A DNA stretch of 26,107 bases from Anaerococcus sp. (GCF_030825785.1 NZ_JAPJPG010000020.1:1-26107); one strand, 5' to 3'. Counted from the stretch's first letter, positions 1-8,004 are shown. Notes: generated by a model from the letters alone, not told the origin. Program-made: numbers and translations.

Positions 1-63
1 CCCTGATTAAGAATTTGGTTGATTATTATTTACCAACACGATTTGACAAAGAGCCCTTGTTTC

Positions 64-2271
64 TTAAGCTCTAGCTTGGCTCTTTCTGTATGCTACGTAT
101 GCGCCTGCCATAATAGCAAGACCTGCTACTACGAAGATTAGTGAACCAATACCACCTGTTTGTGGGATTGTTAAGTTCTTATTCTTGATTCTTTGACCGA
201 ATACTTTGGCATCACCGACTTTTGTGTAATCTAAGTGTTCAGGTTTGTCTATTTTATTAGTACCATCTTTTGTACCTTCATATGAATATTTAGCTACTGT
301 GAATGGAATTTCTTTTTCATTTATAGCATATCCTTTTGGAGCTTGGAACTCTTCTAGGAAGTATGTTTCATTTGATTTGTTGTATGCAAGACCAATAATT
401 TCAAATTCACCTTTTTCACCAGATGTTAGTGTTATAGCATTTTGTGGAGCTTTTCCATCTACTGCGTCAGCCCAGGTATATTTTGATTTATTTTGTTCAA
501 ATGCATCAAAGTATGCCTTTTGTGCTTGATCAAATGCTTGTTTAAGTTGATCTTTATTTGTATCATCTTTTCTATCGTTATAAGCATTTAGTGCTTTATC
601 CCTATTTGCTTTAGCTTGGTTTACTGCATTTTCATCTTGGAATGCTGCTACTAGGTATTGACCAGCTTTGTTTTTAACGTAGAATTGTGCACCTGATAAT
701 TTTTCAGTGTCTTTTTCTGCTGTCTTGATGAATCTCTTACCACCGTAAACTACACCTGGTTCTGATGGGTCAAGTGGGTCTGGTGTGTCTGTTGTAGTAT
801 TGTTCTTAATTTGAACTACACCATTTTCAAAGGATGTATATTCTGGAGCGTATCCAGATACTTTTTCCACTACTCTGTAAGTATCTGTATCTGTTAGGCC
901 TGCAAATTCATGTTTAAATGAATCTTGTACATTATTGTTGTCATATTTTTTAGTTACTGACTCTACATCTTCCCATTTTTCGCCATTTTTCTTTTGAAGG
1001 ATATATTCAACTTCTACAGTTTTATCTCCTTCAGTAACTTCTGTACCGTCAACTGCCCAAGATTTATTAACTTCAATCTTGCCTTCTTTTGGATTACCTT
1101 CTTTAGGGTCTTGGTGTTGGCCTGGGTGGTTGCTGTAGTCTAACTTAACGTCGTTCTTTTGTGCTGTATCAACTTCTGCTTCTTTTGTAAGTGTAGCTGT
1201 ATAAGTTAATGTGATTTTTGCGTCAGCATCTTTTGCTGCGGTTTTAACAGCTGTAAGACCAGCTTCAGCTAATCTTAATACAAATCCGTGATTATCTTCT
1301 ATAAGAGTAAAGTAAGTAGTTTCTTCAGTATTAACTAATTCTGTGTCGCCTAATTTTATTTTTAGGCTTCCATTGTCGAAAGAAAGTCCTTTGTCCATGC
1401 TATCTGTCCATCTTAGTGTTTTATAGTCAGATGATTGCGGAATTTCAGTTACAACTTTGTAAGGAACTTGGTCACCAACATTTTTAGTTGCCGTTGACTT
1501 ATCTCTTTTGTTGTTTGTTGTATCAATATTAAGATCTTTAGTATCGCTGATTAGTTCATCTTCTGTGATGCCTGCAACATCACCATTTTTTTCAATATCA
1601 AAGTTTTTGTCAATCTTTGGTGTACCAGTAGTATTTTTTGGATAAACATAAACTTTAGATAGGTACATAGTTCCTACTTCGTGCTCACCAACTTTTTCAC
1701 TATTCATAAGTGGAAGTGTGATACCAAATGGTACTGCTATAGCACCTGTAACGTCTTTTGGTTTGCTTGTTTCAATAACCCAGTATTTACCTTCAGCTAA
1801 ACTTGCTGTAGCTTGACCATTTTCATCAGTTTTTGCTGGTTGTGTCGCTTCCTTAGTTGCTGTTCCGTTGTTTTGTCCATCTAAGGTTGGAAGGTTTTTA
1901 AGATCAGCTTCTGTTTTGTACTTTCCTCTATTAGCAACCATGTTTTCAAGGTCTACATTGTCAGATAATTTGTAAATAGTAAATTGTACATCTTTAAGAC
2001 CTTCTACTTCAGTACCTAATTTTTTTAGGTCGTCTTTTCCAATTTGTCCACCATTGTGAGCCCATGGTGCACCTTCTTTGTATCCTTTAGCTTTTAGCTT
2101 ATTGATAACTAGTTCTGTTGTTGCTGGTTTTTCTGCAACTAATTGGTCTGCCGATAGAGTACCAGTTGGTGCAGCATCGTCATCAGCCGCCTGAGCACTT
2201 GTGAATGGAGCTACTAGGATTCCTAGGACCATTGCTAGTGCTGTGAAAATTGAAAATAATTTGTTTTTCAT
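64..2271 (-). CDS. LPXTG-type major pilin (isopeptide-forming fimbrial shaft protein)
   Basis: Secreted pilus subunit, expected to be polymerised by a class C sortase and then attached to the cell wall. Seen: a signal peptide (MKNKLFSIFTALAMVLG, cleavage near AQA), a pilin motif VYVYPKN at about residues 207-213 whose Lys would form the intersubunit bond, Cna_B/SpaA-like beta domains, an E-box-like LEEFQAPKGY near residue 645, and a C-terminal IPQTGG, hydrophobic helix and RKSQARA tail. I chose the internal Met at 2271 over the Met at 2298 because AAGGAG lies just before 2271, inside the upstream extension, and the signal peptide then starts cleanly. The mature size of about 700 residues fits a backbone pilin. 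No sortase or accessory pilin is visible; they would be expected beyond the left edge, since no terminator is seen in 1-63. Pilin identity is firm; its role as shaft rather than tip is inference. Confidence 0.92.
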   Translation of the reverse strand: MKNKLFSIFTALAMVLGILVAPFTSAQAADDDAAPTGTLSADQLVAEKPATTELVINKLKAKGYKEGAPWAHNGGQIGKDDLKKLGTEVEGLKDVQFTIYKLSDNVDLENMVANRGKYKTEADLKNLPTLDGQNNGTATKEATQPAKTDENGQATASLAEGKYWVIETSKPKDVTGAIAVPFGITLPLMNSEKVGEHEVGTMYLSKVYVYPKNTTGTPKIDKNFDIEKNGDVAGITEDELISDTKDLNIDTTNNKRDKSTATKNVGDQVPYKVVTEIPQSSDYKTLRWTDSMDKGLSFDNGSLKIKLGDTELVNTEETTYFTLIEDNHGFVLRLAEAGLTAVKTAAKDADAKITLTYTATLTKEAEVDTAQKNDVKLDYSNHPGQHQDPKEGNPKEGKIEVNKSWAVDGTEVTEGDKTVEVEYILQKKNGEKWEDVESVTKKYDNNNVQDSFKHEFAGLTDTDTYRVVEKVSGYAPEYTSFENGVVQIKNNTTTDTPDPLDPSEPGVVYGGKRFIKTAEKDTEKLSGAQFYVKNKAGQYLVAAFQDENAVNQAKANRDKALNAYNDRKDDTNKDQLKQAFDQAQKAYFDAFEQNKSKYTWADAVDGKAPQNAITLTSGEKGEFEIIGLAYNKSNETYFLEEFQAPKGYAINEKEIPFTVAKYSYEGTKDGTNKIDKPEHLDYTKVGDAKVFGQRIKNKNLTIPQTGGIGSLIFVVAGLAIMAGAYVAYRKSQARA

Positions 2272-2352
2272 ATCTCTCTCCTTTTTCTTATTTTTCAATT
2301 TTGTTGGTATAACCTATGTAATAGGCTCCCCTTTTACCTGACTACCAACCAA

Positions 2353-2448
2353 TCAGGCAATGGGCTTGTCGGTGTCCTCTTTGGAGTCTGCCTTCCTGTA
2401 TATGACAGGGGCTTCTTCCGCTGATTTCACAAACTTACCCAGCTGTGT
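2353..2448 (-). other. possible gene-tail remnant upstream of the pilin
   Basis: Thirty-one sense codons followed by TGA, beginning right after an in-frame TAA, with no start codon or ribosome site. The predicted peptide contains LGKFVKSAEEAPVIYRKADS and ends DKPIA. It is hydrophilic, protein-like and uses balanced codons, unlike the repeat-derived frames next to it. The KFVKSAE stretch faintly resembles RFIKTAE, which opens a domain of the adjacent pilin, so it may be the stub of a lost pilin-like gene. It may equally be chance. Confidence 0.25.
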
Positions 2449-3091
2449 TTATATAATCTCCACCTGGTGGAGTTTACATACATGATTGTTTGACTTTTAC
2501 ATGATTTTCCTTTTGGTTCGTCGAACGAGATGTCTCCACTTCGGTCGACATAAGGGTAATTGCAGTTTGTATGAGATCCCTCCGCTTTGGTCGGGATAAG
2601 GGTAATGGTAGATTTTTTCTTTGTGGCCAGAACCATTAGACATAAGGGTGGGTGCTGTCGACATTGGGGTTTGCAAGTTCCTCTACTTACCTTTCGTATA
2701 AGGAGCTGTTTTGCTTAGCGTTCTATGAAGCTTAAGCCTCCCCTTACTTCGACTTTGTGGAGAAGTCTCTTTGGCTTTGTTTTTCATGCAATTGTCTTTT
2801 TCTTTTATCTTTCCTTATGGGCAAGGTAAAGATTCGATAGCTCGATTTTTATCGAGCTGGCAGGTTTTCTGCCCTAGGTCATTAATAGCCTACTATCTGT
2901 TACTACTATTATAACAGATTTGTAGAAATTTTGTTAGTCTTTTTTACTTTATTTTTTAGTAAAATTGGCTCTTTTTAGTTTTATTAAAGGTTTTTTACCT
3001 TTTTTTGTTTTTTGCTTGTTTTTCTTTGAGATGTCTCGACCTTGGTCGACGGTAGTTTGCGGGCTCAGCTTCGCTTCATCTTTTTTTAATA

Positions 3092-3171
3092 GAACGATAT
3101 TCATCGTTCTTTTATCCATTGTTAATATTAACAATGGATACTACACTATTTTGCTTTGCAAAACAGTGGCC
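3092..3171 (+). repeat. 80-nt triple-hairpin module, copy 1
   Basis: Three consecutive hairpins. The first has arms GAACGAT and ATCGTTC. The second is a perfect 26-bp palindrome at 3114-3139 with arms beginning ATCCATTGTTA. The third has arms TTTTGC and GCAAAA. It aligns without gaps to 7747-7826 with five mismatches. Two of those (3118 and 3135) are paired with each other and change together. Confidence 0.85.
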
Positions 3172-3326
3172 AGGACCATTAAATACAAGGGTAATAGCAT
3201 AGCTTGTTTTTATGTGAATACCACAATTCCCTTACTTCGACCTTGTGGAGAAGTATCGTGCTGTAGGGTGATTGTTTAAGATATCTATACTTTAATTCCT
3301 AGAATTTTTTATTTTCAGGTAAAGGA

Positions 3327-3352
3327 AAACTGCCCTAGAAGTTGGGCAGTTT
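3327..3352 (-). terminator. terminator of the flavodoxin-DUF3793 transcript
   Basis: Nine-base-pair stem (AAACTGCCC with GGGCAGTTT, 8-nt loop) followed on the minus strand by TTTTCCTTT. It lies 34 nt after the DUF3793 stop codon. Confidence 0.75.
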
Positions 3353-3386
3353 GTTATTCTAATATTATAGTATGTTTGTTTTTTTC

Positions 3387-3938
3387 TTATCCAACTAGTT
3401 CATGAATGTGGCCTCCGTTTTTTATTAGCATCCTGCATCTCTCTTTGCTCTCCTTGTAGGCTTTGAAGATTTGTCCTTTTCTTTCAACATCGTAGTAGAC
3501 TTTCCATGTTCCGTTGAGGATGAAATTTTTGCCCTTGTTTTTGATGAAGGCTTTTACATCATCTAGGGGGTAGCCAAGAAAGAGGCCTATTTCGTGAGGG
3601 AAGTCGTCGACTTTTAGTCTTATTGCTAGCCTGTTAAGGCATTTGGCGAGATTTATATCATCGTAACCAAAGTTTCTTATGAAAGTTTTTATTTCTTCAT
3701 CTTTTAGGATGGTCTCAAGTTTACTTTTTCTGTAAGCAAGTACTAGGAATCCTTTTTCCTTCTTGGCTATAAGCTTAAACTTTAGGTCGCAAGATTGGCA
3801 TAGCTTGATGGCCTCTTCCCAAGACTTTATTACATTTCTTACATAAGCAAGGTCGGTTGATCTAATCTGGAAGAGGTTGGCTGCCTTTATCCCGCATAGG
3901 ACCGGAGATGCATGAAAGACTAAGAGATCTTCCTGCAT
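3387..3938 (-). CDS. DUF3793 family protein
   Basis: A 183-residue soluble protein that I recognise as DUF3793 from its opening (MQEDLLVFHASPVLCGIKAANLF) and the L-x-Y-R-K-S-K-L segment near residue 70. The family is found in clostridia and relatives and has no established biochemical function. The start overlaps the flavodoxin stop codon in an ATGA arrangement with no strong ribosome site of its own, so translation is probably coupled to flavodoxin. That coupling, and the shared Fur-type promoter, suggests a role in iron-limited redox metabolism. This is inference from context only. Two Cys lie in the LCQSCDLKF stretch near residues 48-51. No signal peptide or membrane segment is seen. Confidence 0.85.
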   Translation of the reverse strand: MQEDLLVFHASPVLCGIKAANLFQIRSTDLAYVRNVIKSWEEAIKLCQSCDLKFKLIAKKEKGFLVLAYRKSKLETILKDEEIKTFIRNFGYDDINLAKCLNRLAIRLKVDDFPHEIGLFLGYPLDDVKAFIKNKGKNFILNGTWKVYYDVERKGQIFKAYKESKERCRMLIKNGGHIHELVG

Positions 3939-4369
3939 CAGATTTTCTCTAGAAGAGTTTTGGCGAGATTTCTCACTGACTCAAGAGCTTCTTCGTCAGG
4001 ATCATCGTAGGCAATTAGGCCGTCTGCTGCTAGGTTAATTCCGTCATCCTTTGCTCTTTCTTGCCAGTCATACATCCATTGGCCGTCGTTCCATTCGTAT
4101 GATCCGAAAAGGACTGTTGGTTTGTTGTCAAGCTTGTCTTCAACTTCTTCAAACATTGGCTCAAACTCTCCGTCTTCTAGTTGTTCATTTCCCATTGCAG
4201 GACATCCAAAGGCGAAGGCATCGAAGTCAGAAATATTATCTGAACTAAATTCTCCTGCAAAAAATAGTTCTGCTTCGCTACCATTTGCCTTTACTGCTTC
4301 TACAAATTCTTCTGCCATCTTTTCTGTGTTACCTGTTCCTGACCAATATACTACTGCTACTTTTGCCAT
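3938..4369 (-). CDS. flavodoxin (short chain)
   Basis: Small FMN protein that carries single electrons and commonly replaces ferredoxin when iron is scarce. Seen: the FMN phosphate loop SGTGNTE at residues 10-16 directly after the first beta strand (KVAVVYW), the acidic surface typical of the family, aromatic residues in FGSYEWNDGQW near residues 88-98 that suit the isoalloxazine site, and a length of 143 residues, normal for short-chain flavodoxins. AAAGGAG precedes the ATG. It is the first gene of a two-gene transcript with DUF3793. A Fur-box-like operator overlapping the likely -10 (4422-4440) indicates induction under iron starvation, which fits the adjacent Feo genes. Confidence 0.95.
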   Translation of the reverse strand: MAKVAVVYWSGTGNTEKMAEEFVEAVKANGSEAELFFAGEFSSDNISDFDAFAFGCPAMGNEQLEDGEFEPMFEEVEDKLDNKPTVLFGSYEWNDGQWMYDWQERAKDDGINLAADGLIAYDDPDEEALESVRNLAKTLLEKI

Positions 4370-4421
4370 AATTTTCTCCTTTAATGTTTATTATTTTTAT
4401 GTTAACCTCATCTTAATCGAT

Positions 4422-4440
4422 GATAGTGATAACCTTTATC
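4422..4440. promoter_or_regulatory. putative Fur box of the flavodoxin promoter
   Basis: The + strand reads GATAGTGATAACCTTTATC, which matches 16 of 19 positions of the classical Fur consensus GATAATGATAATCATTATC, counted by eye. It lies 52 nt before the flavodoxin start codon and overlaps the candidate -10 hexamer, the usual geometry for Fur repression. Confidence 0.75.
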
Positions 4441-4454
4441 AGTATTCTTGTAAA
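4426..4454 (-). promoter_or_regulatory. candidate flavodoxin promoter
   Basis: On the minus strand TTTACA (4449-4454) is followed after 17 nt by TATCAC (4426-4431). The -35 is good and the -10 weak. The Fur-like box covers the -10. The -35 sits in a small hairpin-like stretch, TGTAAA and TTTACA separated by four bases. Confidence 0.45.
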
Positions 4455-4553
4455 AAAATTTACATTCTTTATAAATTAATATTTAAGTTTTGTGAAATTA
4501 CCTCTTGGTGGGTCTTATTATTTTGCGATTATTATGTCCTTATGTAAGAACTT

Positions 4554-4724
4554 CTAGGAACCGCAACCACAAGAAGTGTGATTATTTTTTTTGTGATTTG
4601 ATGAGCTGCAAGCTGTGCAATCTTTGCATCCTGCATGACCATCTGCTGATATAAATCTTGTGTAAATCACATAGGCACATATGCCGAGGATTATTATTAG
4701 TAAAATTATTGATTGAATGTTCAT
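4554..4724 (-). CDS. FeoB-associated Cys-rich membrane protein
   Basis: A 56-residue protein with one N-terminal membrane helix (IQSIILLIIILGICAYVIY) and a short cytosolic-type tail carrying a Cys cluster, CKDCTAC, and a final CGCGS. This matches the small FeoB-associated Cys-rich protein family found next to feoB in Firmicutes and proposed to help FeoB or its assembly, somewhat like FeoC. AAAGGAG lies 6 nt before the ATG. It follows feoB by 67 nt in the same direction with no terminator between them, so it is probably the last gene of the feo operon. The Cys motifs could bind iron or an Fe-S cluster; that is inference. Confidence 0.9.
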   Translation of the reverse strand: MNIQSIILLIIILGICAYVIYTRFISADGHAGCKDCTACSSSNHKKNNHTSCGCGS

Positions 4725-4791
4725 GATATCTCCTTTAAGCTCCCTCTCCCCACAATATATGATTGCGAGGAGATGTGCTTTTCTGATAGCT

Positions 4792-6942
4792 TTAAGCTAC
4801 TGATTTTTCATAGTTTATGTTTTTCTTTTCTTGTGATGGTTTTCTAGCCATTAGGTAGATTAGTAAAGCTAGTCCAGCAAATCCAAATATTGTTCCTATG
4901 TTGAATATTCTGTATAATATTAGGTTTGCAATATTGTAGAATATCAAGCTTACTAGGTAAGCATAGCCCATTTGGTAGGATATGGTAAGTGCTGTCCATT
5001 TGTTATCTGCCATTTCTGTCTTGATAGCTCCTACTGCTGCAAAGCATGGCATGCATAGCATGTTGAAAAGTAGGAAGGAATATCCAGCTACTGGAGTAGC
5101 TAGGGCGTGGTTGAAGGCCATCAAGAGTTCTTGGCTTTCTTCTGTAACTTCTGAACCTAATCCTAGGACAACTCCCATTGTAGCAACTACATTTTCTTTG
5201 GCTACAAAGCCTGTGATTGTTGCTACTGTTGCCTGCCATGAATCAAAACCAATTGGTCTAAATATTATGGCAATTGCTGATCCTAATCTTGCTAGTATTG
5301 ATGTTTCTGCTTCAGCTTCTACTAGGTTAAGACTAAAGTCGAAGTTTGATAGGAACCATATTATAATTGTTGAAAGGAGTATTACAGTTCCTGCTCTTTT
5401 AACGTAAGCCTTTGTCTTGTTGTAGACATCTGTAAGCACTGACTTAGCACGTGGTGCATGGTATGGAGGTAGTTCCATGATAAATGGAGCAGGATCTGCT
5501 TGTAACTCTTTGAATTTCTTCAATATGATTCCAGATACTACTATGCTTGCTATACCTATCATATAGAAGGAGAAGGAAACAAGGGCTTGGTGTTCTGGGA
5601 AGAAGGCTCCAACGATTAATGCTATTACTGGTAGTTTTGCTGAGCAAGGCATAAAGGTCGAAGTCATTATTGTAATCTTTCTGTCCCTATCAGATTCGAT
5701 AGTCCTTGATGCTTGAACTCCTGGAACTCCACATCCTGTAGCAACCATGGCTGGGATAAATGATTTTCCTGATAGGCCAAATCTCCTAAACATTCTGTCC
5801 ATGATGAAGGCCACTCTTGCCATGTATCCTATGTCTTCTAGTATGCTTAGGAGGGCAAATAGGACCATCATTTGTGGCAAGAATCCAAGTACAGCTCCCA
5901 CACCTGCGATGATACCATCTGTTACTAAGGAGTGGATTACTGGGTGGATTGATGCTTGATCCATTAGACCTGATACCCAAGGGGTTATAGTTTCTTCAAA
6001 GAGACCATTTACGGCATCTGTTCCTAAGGTTCCTGGACTTTTCTCATAAACTGCCATGAAATAAACTAAGAACATCACTAGGGCAAAGATTGGAAGTCCC
6101 CAAATTCTGCTTGTAACGATCTTATCTATCCTGTCAGTTATGGATAATTTTGGTTTTGCCTTGACCAAGACAGCTGTTGACAAATCTTCGAGATTCTCGT
6201 ATCTTGCGGAAGTTATTATACTTTCTGCGTCATCATCCATCTTTTCTTCGAAGTCTTCTCTAATTTTTGCAACTTCTTTTAAATCTTTTGAGTCGATATT
6301 GAGATGGCTTATGCTTTCTTCGTCATTTTCAAACAATTTTATTGCATAATATCTTGATAATTCTTTGTCTAACTTGTTTGAATAATCTTTTTCTAATTTA
6401 CTTAAAACTTCTTCAAGTTCATCGTCGAAAACCAAGCTATTTGGTTTAATATCTCTGTCTTTAAGCTTAACTGTCTCACTAATAAGCTTATCAACACCTT
6501 GGCCTTTCATGGCAACTATCTCGACAATAGGACAGCCTAACCTCTTTGAAAGCTTGTCTACGTCAATCTTATCTCCCCTACTTCTTACAATGTCCATCAT
6601 GTTAAGAGCGATGACAACTGGGATGTTTAGCTCTAATAGTTGACTTGTAAGGTATAAGTTTCTAACAAGATTTGAACCATCTACTAAGTTGATAATTAAA
6701 TCTGGTCTTTCACCTACAAGATATTCCCTACTTACGACTTCCTCCATTGTGTAAGGAGAAAGAGAGTAGATGCCAGGAAGGTCTTCTATGATTATATCTT
6801 TGTGGCCCTTCAAAACTCCTTGTTTCTTATCTACTGTAACCCCTGGCCAGTTACCAACTCTTTGGTTTGAACCTGTCAAGGCATTAAATAGGGTAGTTTT
6901 TCCAGAGTTTGGGTTACCTGCTAATGCTATTTTGTAAGTCAT
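4792..6942 (-). CDS. feoB: ferrous iron transporter B
   Basis: Inner-membrane Fe(II) importer with a cytosolic GTPase domain. Seen: G1 GNPNSGKT (residues 9-16), G2 around PGVTV (33-37), G3 DLPG (54-57) and G4 NMMD (114-117). These are followed by a linker rich in acidic residues and, from about residue 280, a polytopic membrane region containing the family hallmarks GYMARVAFIMDR, ATGCGVPGV and STFMPCSAKLPV. The 716-residue length is typical. Its start overlaps the stop of the second feoA as ATGA, so translation is coupled. The operon is feoA-feoA-feoB-Cys-rich protein. Nothing is truncated. Confidence 0.98.
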   Translation of the reverse strand: MTYKIALAGNPNSGKTTLFNALTGSNQRVGNWPGVTVDKKQGVLKGHKDIIIEDLPGIYSLSPYTMEEVVSREYLVGERPDLIINLVDGSNLVRNLYLTSQLLELNIPVVIALNMMDIVRSRGDKIDVDKLSKRLGCPIVEIVAMKGQGVDKLISETVKLKDRDIKPNSLVFDDELEEVLSKLEKDYSNKLDKELSRYYAIKLFENDEESISHLNIDSKDLKEVAKIREDFEEKMDDDAESIITSARYENLEDLSTAVLVKAKPKLSITDRIDKIVTSRIWGLPIFALVMFLVYFMAVYEKSPGTLGTDAVNGLFEETITPWVSGLMDQASIHPVIHSLVTDGIIAGVGAVLGFLPQMMVLFALLSILEDIGYMARVAFIMDRMFRRFGLSGKSFIPAMVATGCGVPGVQASRTIESDRDRKITIMTSTFMPCSAKLPVIALIVGAFFPEHQALVSFSFYMIGIASIVVSGIILKKFKELQADPAPFIMELPPYHAPRAKSVLTDVYNKTKAYVKRAGTVILLSTIIIWFLSNFDFSLNLVEAEAETSILARLGSAIAIIFRPIGFDSWQATVATITGFVAKENVVATMGVVLGLGSEVTEESQELLMAFNHALATPVAGYSFLLFNMLCMPCFAAVGAIKTEMADNKWTALTISYQMGYAYLVSLIFYNIANLILYRIFNIGTIFGFAGLALLIYLMARKPSQEKKNINYEKSVA

Positions 6943-7166
6943 ATTTCTTCAACCCCTATATTCTTCGCATCTTCTTTTCTAATAGTAAGCTCATATCCAC
7001 GTAAGCTTACTTGGATAGGATCTCCTAAGGGAGCTACCTTTCTTACAAAAACTTCAGTGTTTTTTGTAAGACCCATATCCATGATTCTCCTCTTGGTTGG
7101 GGAATCTCCTAAAATCTTTACTACTTTGACAGTCTTACCTATTTCTGTCTTATCTAATGTATTCAT
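6939..7166 (-). CDS. feoA: FeoA domain protein (second of two)
   Basis: A 75-residue SH3-like FeoA protein, thought to interact with the FeoB G domain and support Fe(II) uptake. The family pattern is visible in GKTVKVVKILGDSPTKRRIMDMGLT, the following basic strand VFVRKVAPLGDPIQVSLRGYELTIR, and the closing KEDAKNIGVEEI. It starts immediately after the upstream feoA stop (TAAATG) with AAGGAG inside the upstream gene, and its TGA overlaps the feoB ATG. Of the two FeoA proteins this is the more canonical. Confidence 0.95.
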   Translation of the reverse strand: MNTLDKTEIGKTVKVVKILGDSPTKRRIMDMGLTKNTEVFVRKVAPLGDPIQVSLRGYELTIRKEDAKNIGVEEI

Positions 7167-7385
7167 TTAACACTCCTTAACCATAATTCGTTTAGCCAAA
7201 TCCTTGCTTAGAGCAAAGCGGTTGTCATCGATAACGAAAATATAGTTTACTCCATCAAATTTCTGCAAGCTAATGATTCTGCCCTTCGCAAAACCAAGAT
7301 TGTTCAAATGTTTCCTAATTGAATCTGTCCCCTTGATGGCGACTATTTCTGCTTTTTCACCTTCATTTAATAATGTTACAGGCAC
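7167..7385 (-). CDS. feoA: FeoA domain protein (first of two)
   Basis: A 72-residue FeoA-type SH3-like protein. It has the leucine-rich turn SIRKHLNNLGFAKGRIISL and a C-terminal FALSKDLAKRIMV that match the FeoA fold, but it is more divergent than its neighbour. I chose the GTG start at 7385 because TTGGAG lies 5 nt upstream. It is the first gene of the feo operon, about 35 bp downstream of a 28-bp perfect palindrome that is probably the operator. Two tandem FeoA genes are common in clostridia-related bacteria, and the paralogues may form a heteromeric partner for FeoB. Confidence 0.92.
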   Translation of the reverse strand: MPVTLLNEGEKAEIVAIKGTDSIRKHLNNLGFAKGRIISLQKFDGVNYIFVIDDNRFALSKDLAKRIMVKEC

Positions 7386-7420
7386 TATAACTCCAATCTA
7401 TTTTTATAGCAACAAACATT

Positions 7421-7448
7421 TTTTAGATATATTATAATATATCTAAAA
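7421..7448. promoter_or_regulatory. 28-bp perfect palindrome upstream of feo (probable operator)
   Basis: Each half reads TTTTAGATATATTA and the two halves are exact reverse complements. The centre contains TATAAT on both strands, so a regulator bound here would mask a -10 for feo. The TTTAGA ends are reminiscent of DtxR/MntR-type half-sites, while the AT-rich core resembles PerR/Fur-type sites. I cannot assign the regulator. Confidence 0.6.
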
Positions 7449-7487
7449 TTTACTCTGTTTATTATCTGCTAATAATATATCACAAAA

Positions 7488-7506
7488 CGAAACAATAATC
7501 AATATC
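7488..7506. promoter_or_regulatory. weak Fur-like site upstream of feo
   Basis: The + strand carries ATAATCAATATC, which matches 11 of 12 bases of the right part of the Fur consensus, but the left part is poor (13 of 19 overall). It lies about 40 bp upstream of the perfect palindrome. Listed because flavodoxin, another iron-starvation gene, has a much better box. Confidence 0.25.
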
Positions 7507-7746
7507 AAAAGAAAATAATTTTTATTTTCATAGTATTAGCCCCTACATTATATGGGTTGAGGCCTTGATTTACCATGATTTAGGAAGGAATTTTATTTTA
7601 AATTGTAATGGATGCGAGATGTCTCGACCAGGCTAGACATAAGGGAAACCTTGTGATTATGAGATATCTCGACTTCGCTTCGCTCCGGTCGACGGTGGTT
7701 TTCGGATTCAGGACAAGCATAGCTTGACCTTTATCTTATTAACTTT

Positions 7747-7826
7747 GAACGATATTCATCGTTCTTTTATCCTTTGTTATTATTAACAAAGGATACTAAA
7801 CTATTTTGTTTTGCAAAACAGTGGCC
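7747..7826 (+). repeat. 80-nt triple-hairpin module, copy 2
   Basis: Gapless match to 3092-3171 with five mismatches. In the 26-nt hairpin (7769-7794) the fifth base pair is T-A instead of A-T. In the third hairpin a C-G pair is replaced by T opposite G, which still pairs as a wobble if the + strand is the RNA. All three stems are therefore retained. Confidence 0.85.
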
Positions 7827-7938
7827 CATGGCGAGGGCTTCCTCGATTGTGAACTCTTCGAGTTCTTGGAACTTATTTTTTCAAATAAGTCCCACTTATT
7901 CGATTTTTTCCAAAAATCGAAGCCCGACAGTCCGGCAC

Positions 7939-8004
7939 ATTTCATCAGTTCGCTACGCTCACTGTGACAATTCCATTAGAGGTGGTTACTCAGTGAGATG
8001 TCTC
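7939..8004 (+). repeat. 66-bp direct repeat, copy 1
   Basis: From ATTTCATCAGTTCGCTACGC to CTCAGTGAGATGTCTC. It matches 8293-8358 at 65 of 66 positions and lies in the same orientation. Confidence 0.85.

Larger units (their letters stand above)
2299..3386. repeat. gene-free repeat field A (hairpins and GAGATGTCTCGAC-type modules)
   Basis: About 1.1 kb between the pilin start and the DUF3793 stop with no credible gene apart from the possible remnant at 2353-2448. A recurring module of the form GAGATGTCTCGAC, variable middle, GTCGACATAAGGG appears at 2527-2555, 2573-2602 and 3028-3052. A second module runs from GGCCAGGACCATTA to CTTCGACCTTGTGGAGAAG (about 3168-3250, with partial matches near 2626-2648 and 2739-2768). 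Perfect or near-perfect hairpins lie at 2458-2472 (CTCCACC arms), 2516-2526, 2839-2858 (AGCTCGAT arms, TTTT loop), 2859-2873 (GGCAG arms), 3091-3110, 3114-3139 and 3149-3163. The same modules recur in 7616-8495. This looks like REP/BIME-type intergenic repeat DNA; function unknown. Confidence 0.75.

Noticed and set aside
2272..2298. Upstream Met as the pilin start
   Set aside because: The ribosome site AAGGAG lies inside this extension, directly before the next Met, which opens a clean signal peptide.
2427..3279. Open frames of 60-104 codons in repeat field A on both strands
   Set aside because: They are made of the repeat modules, have no ribosome sites, and similar peptides arise from field B only because the DNA repeats.
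5003..6349. Several open frames inside feoB on either strand
   Set aside because: They are shadows of feoB, with biased composition and no ribosome sites.
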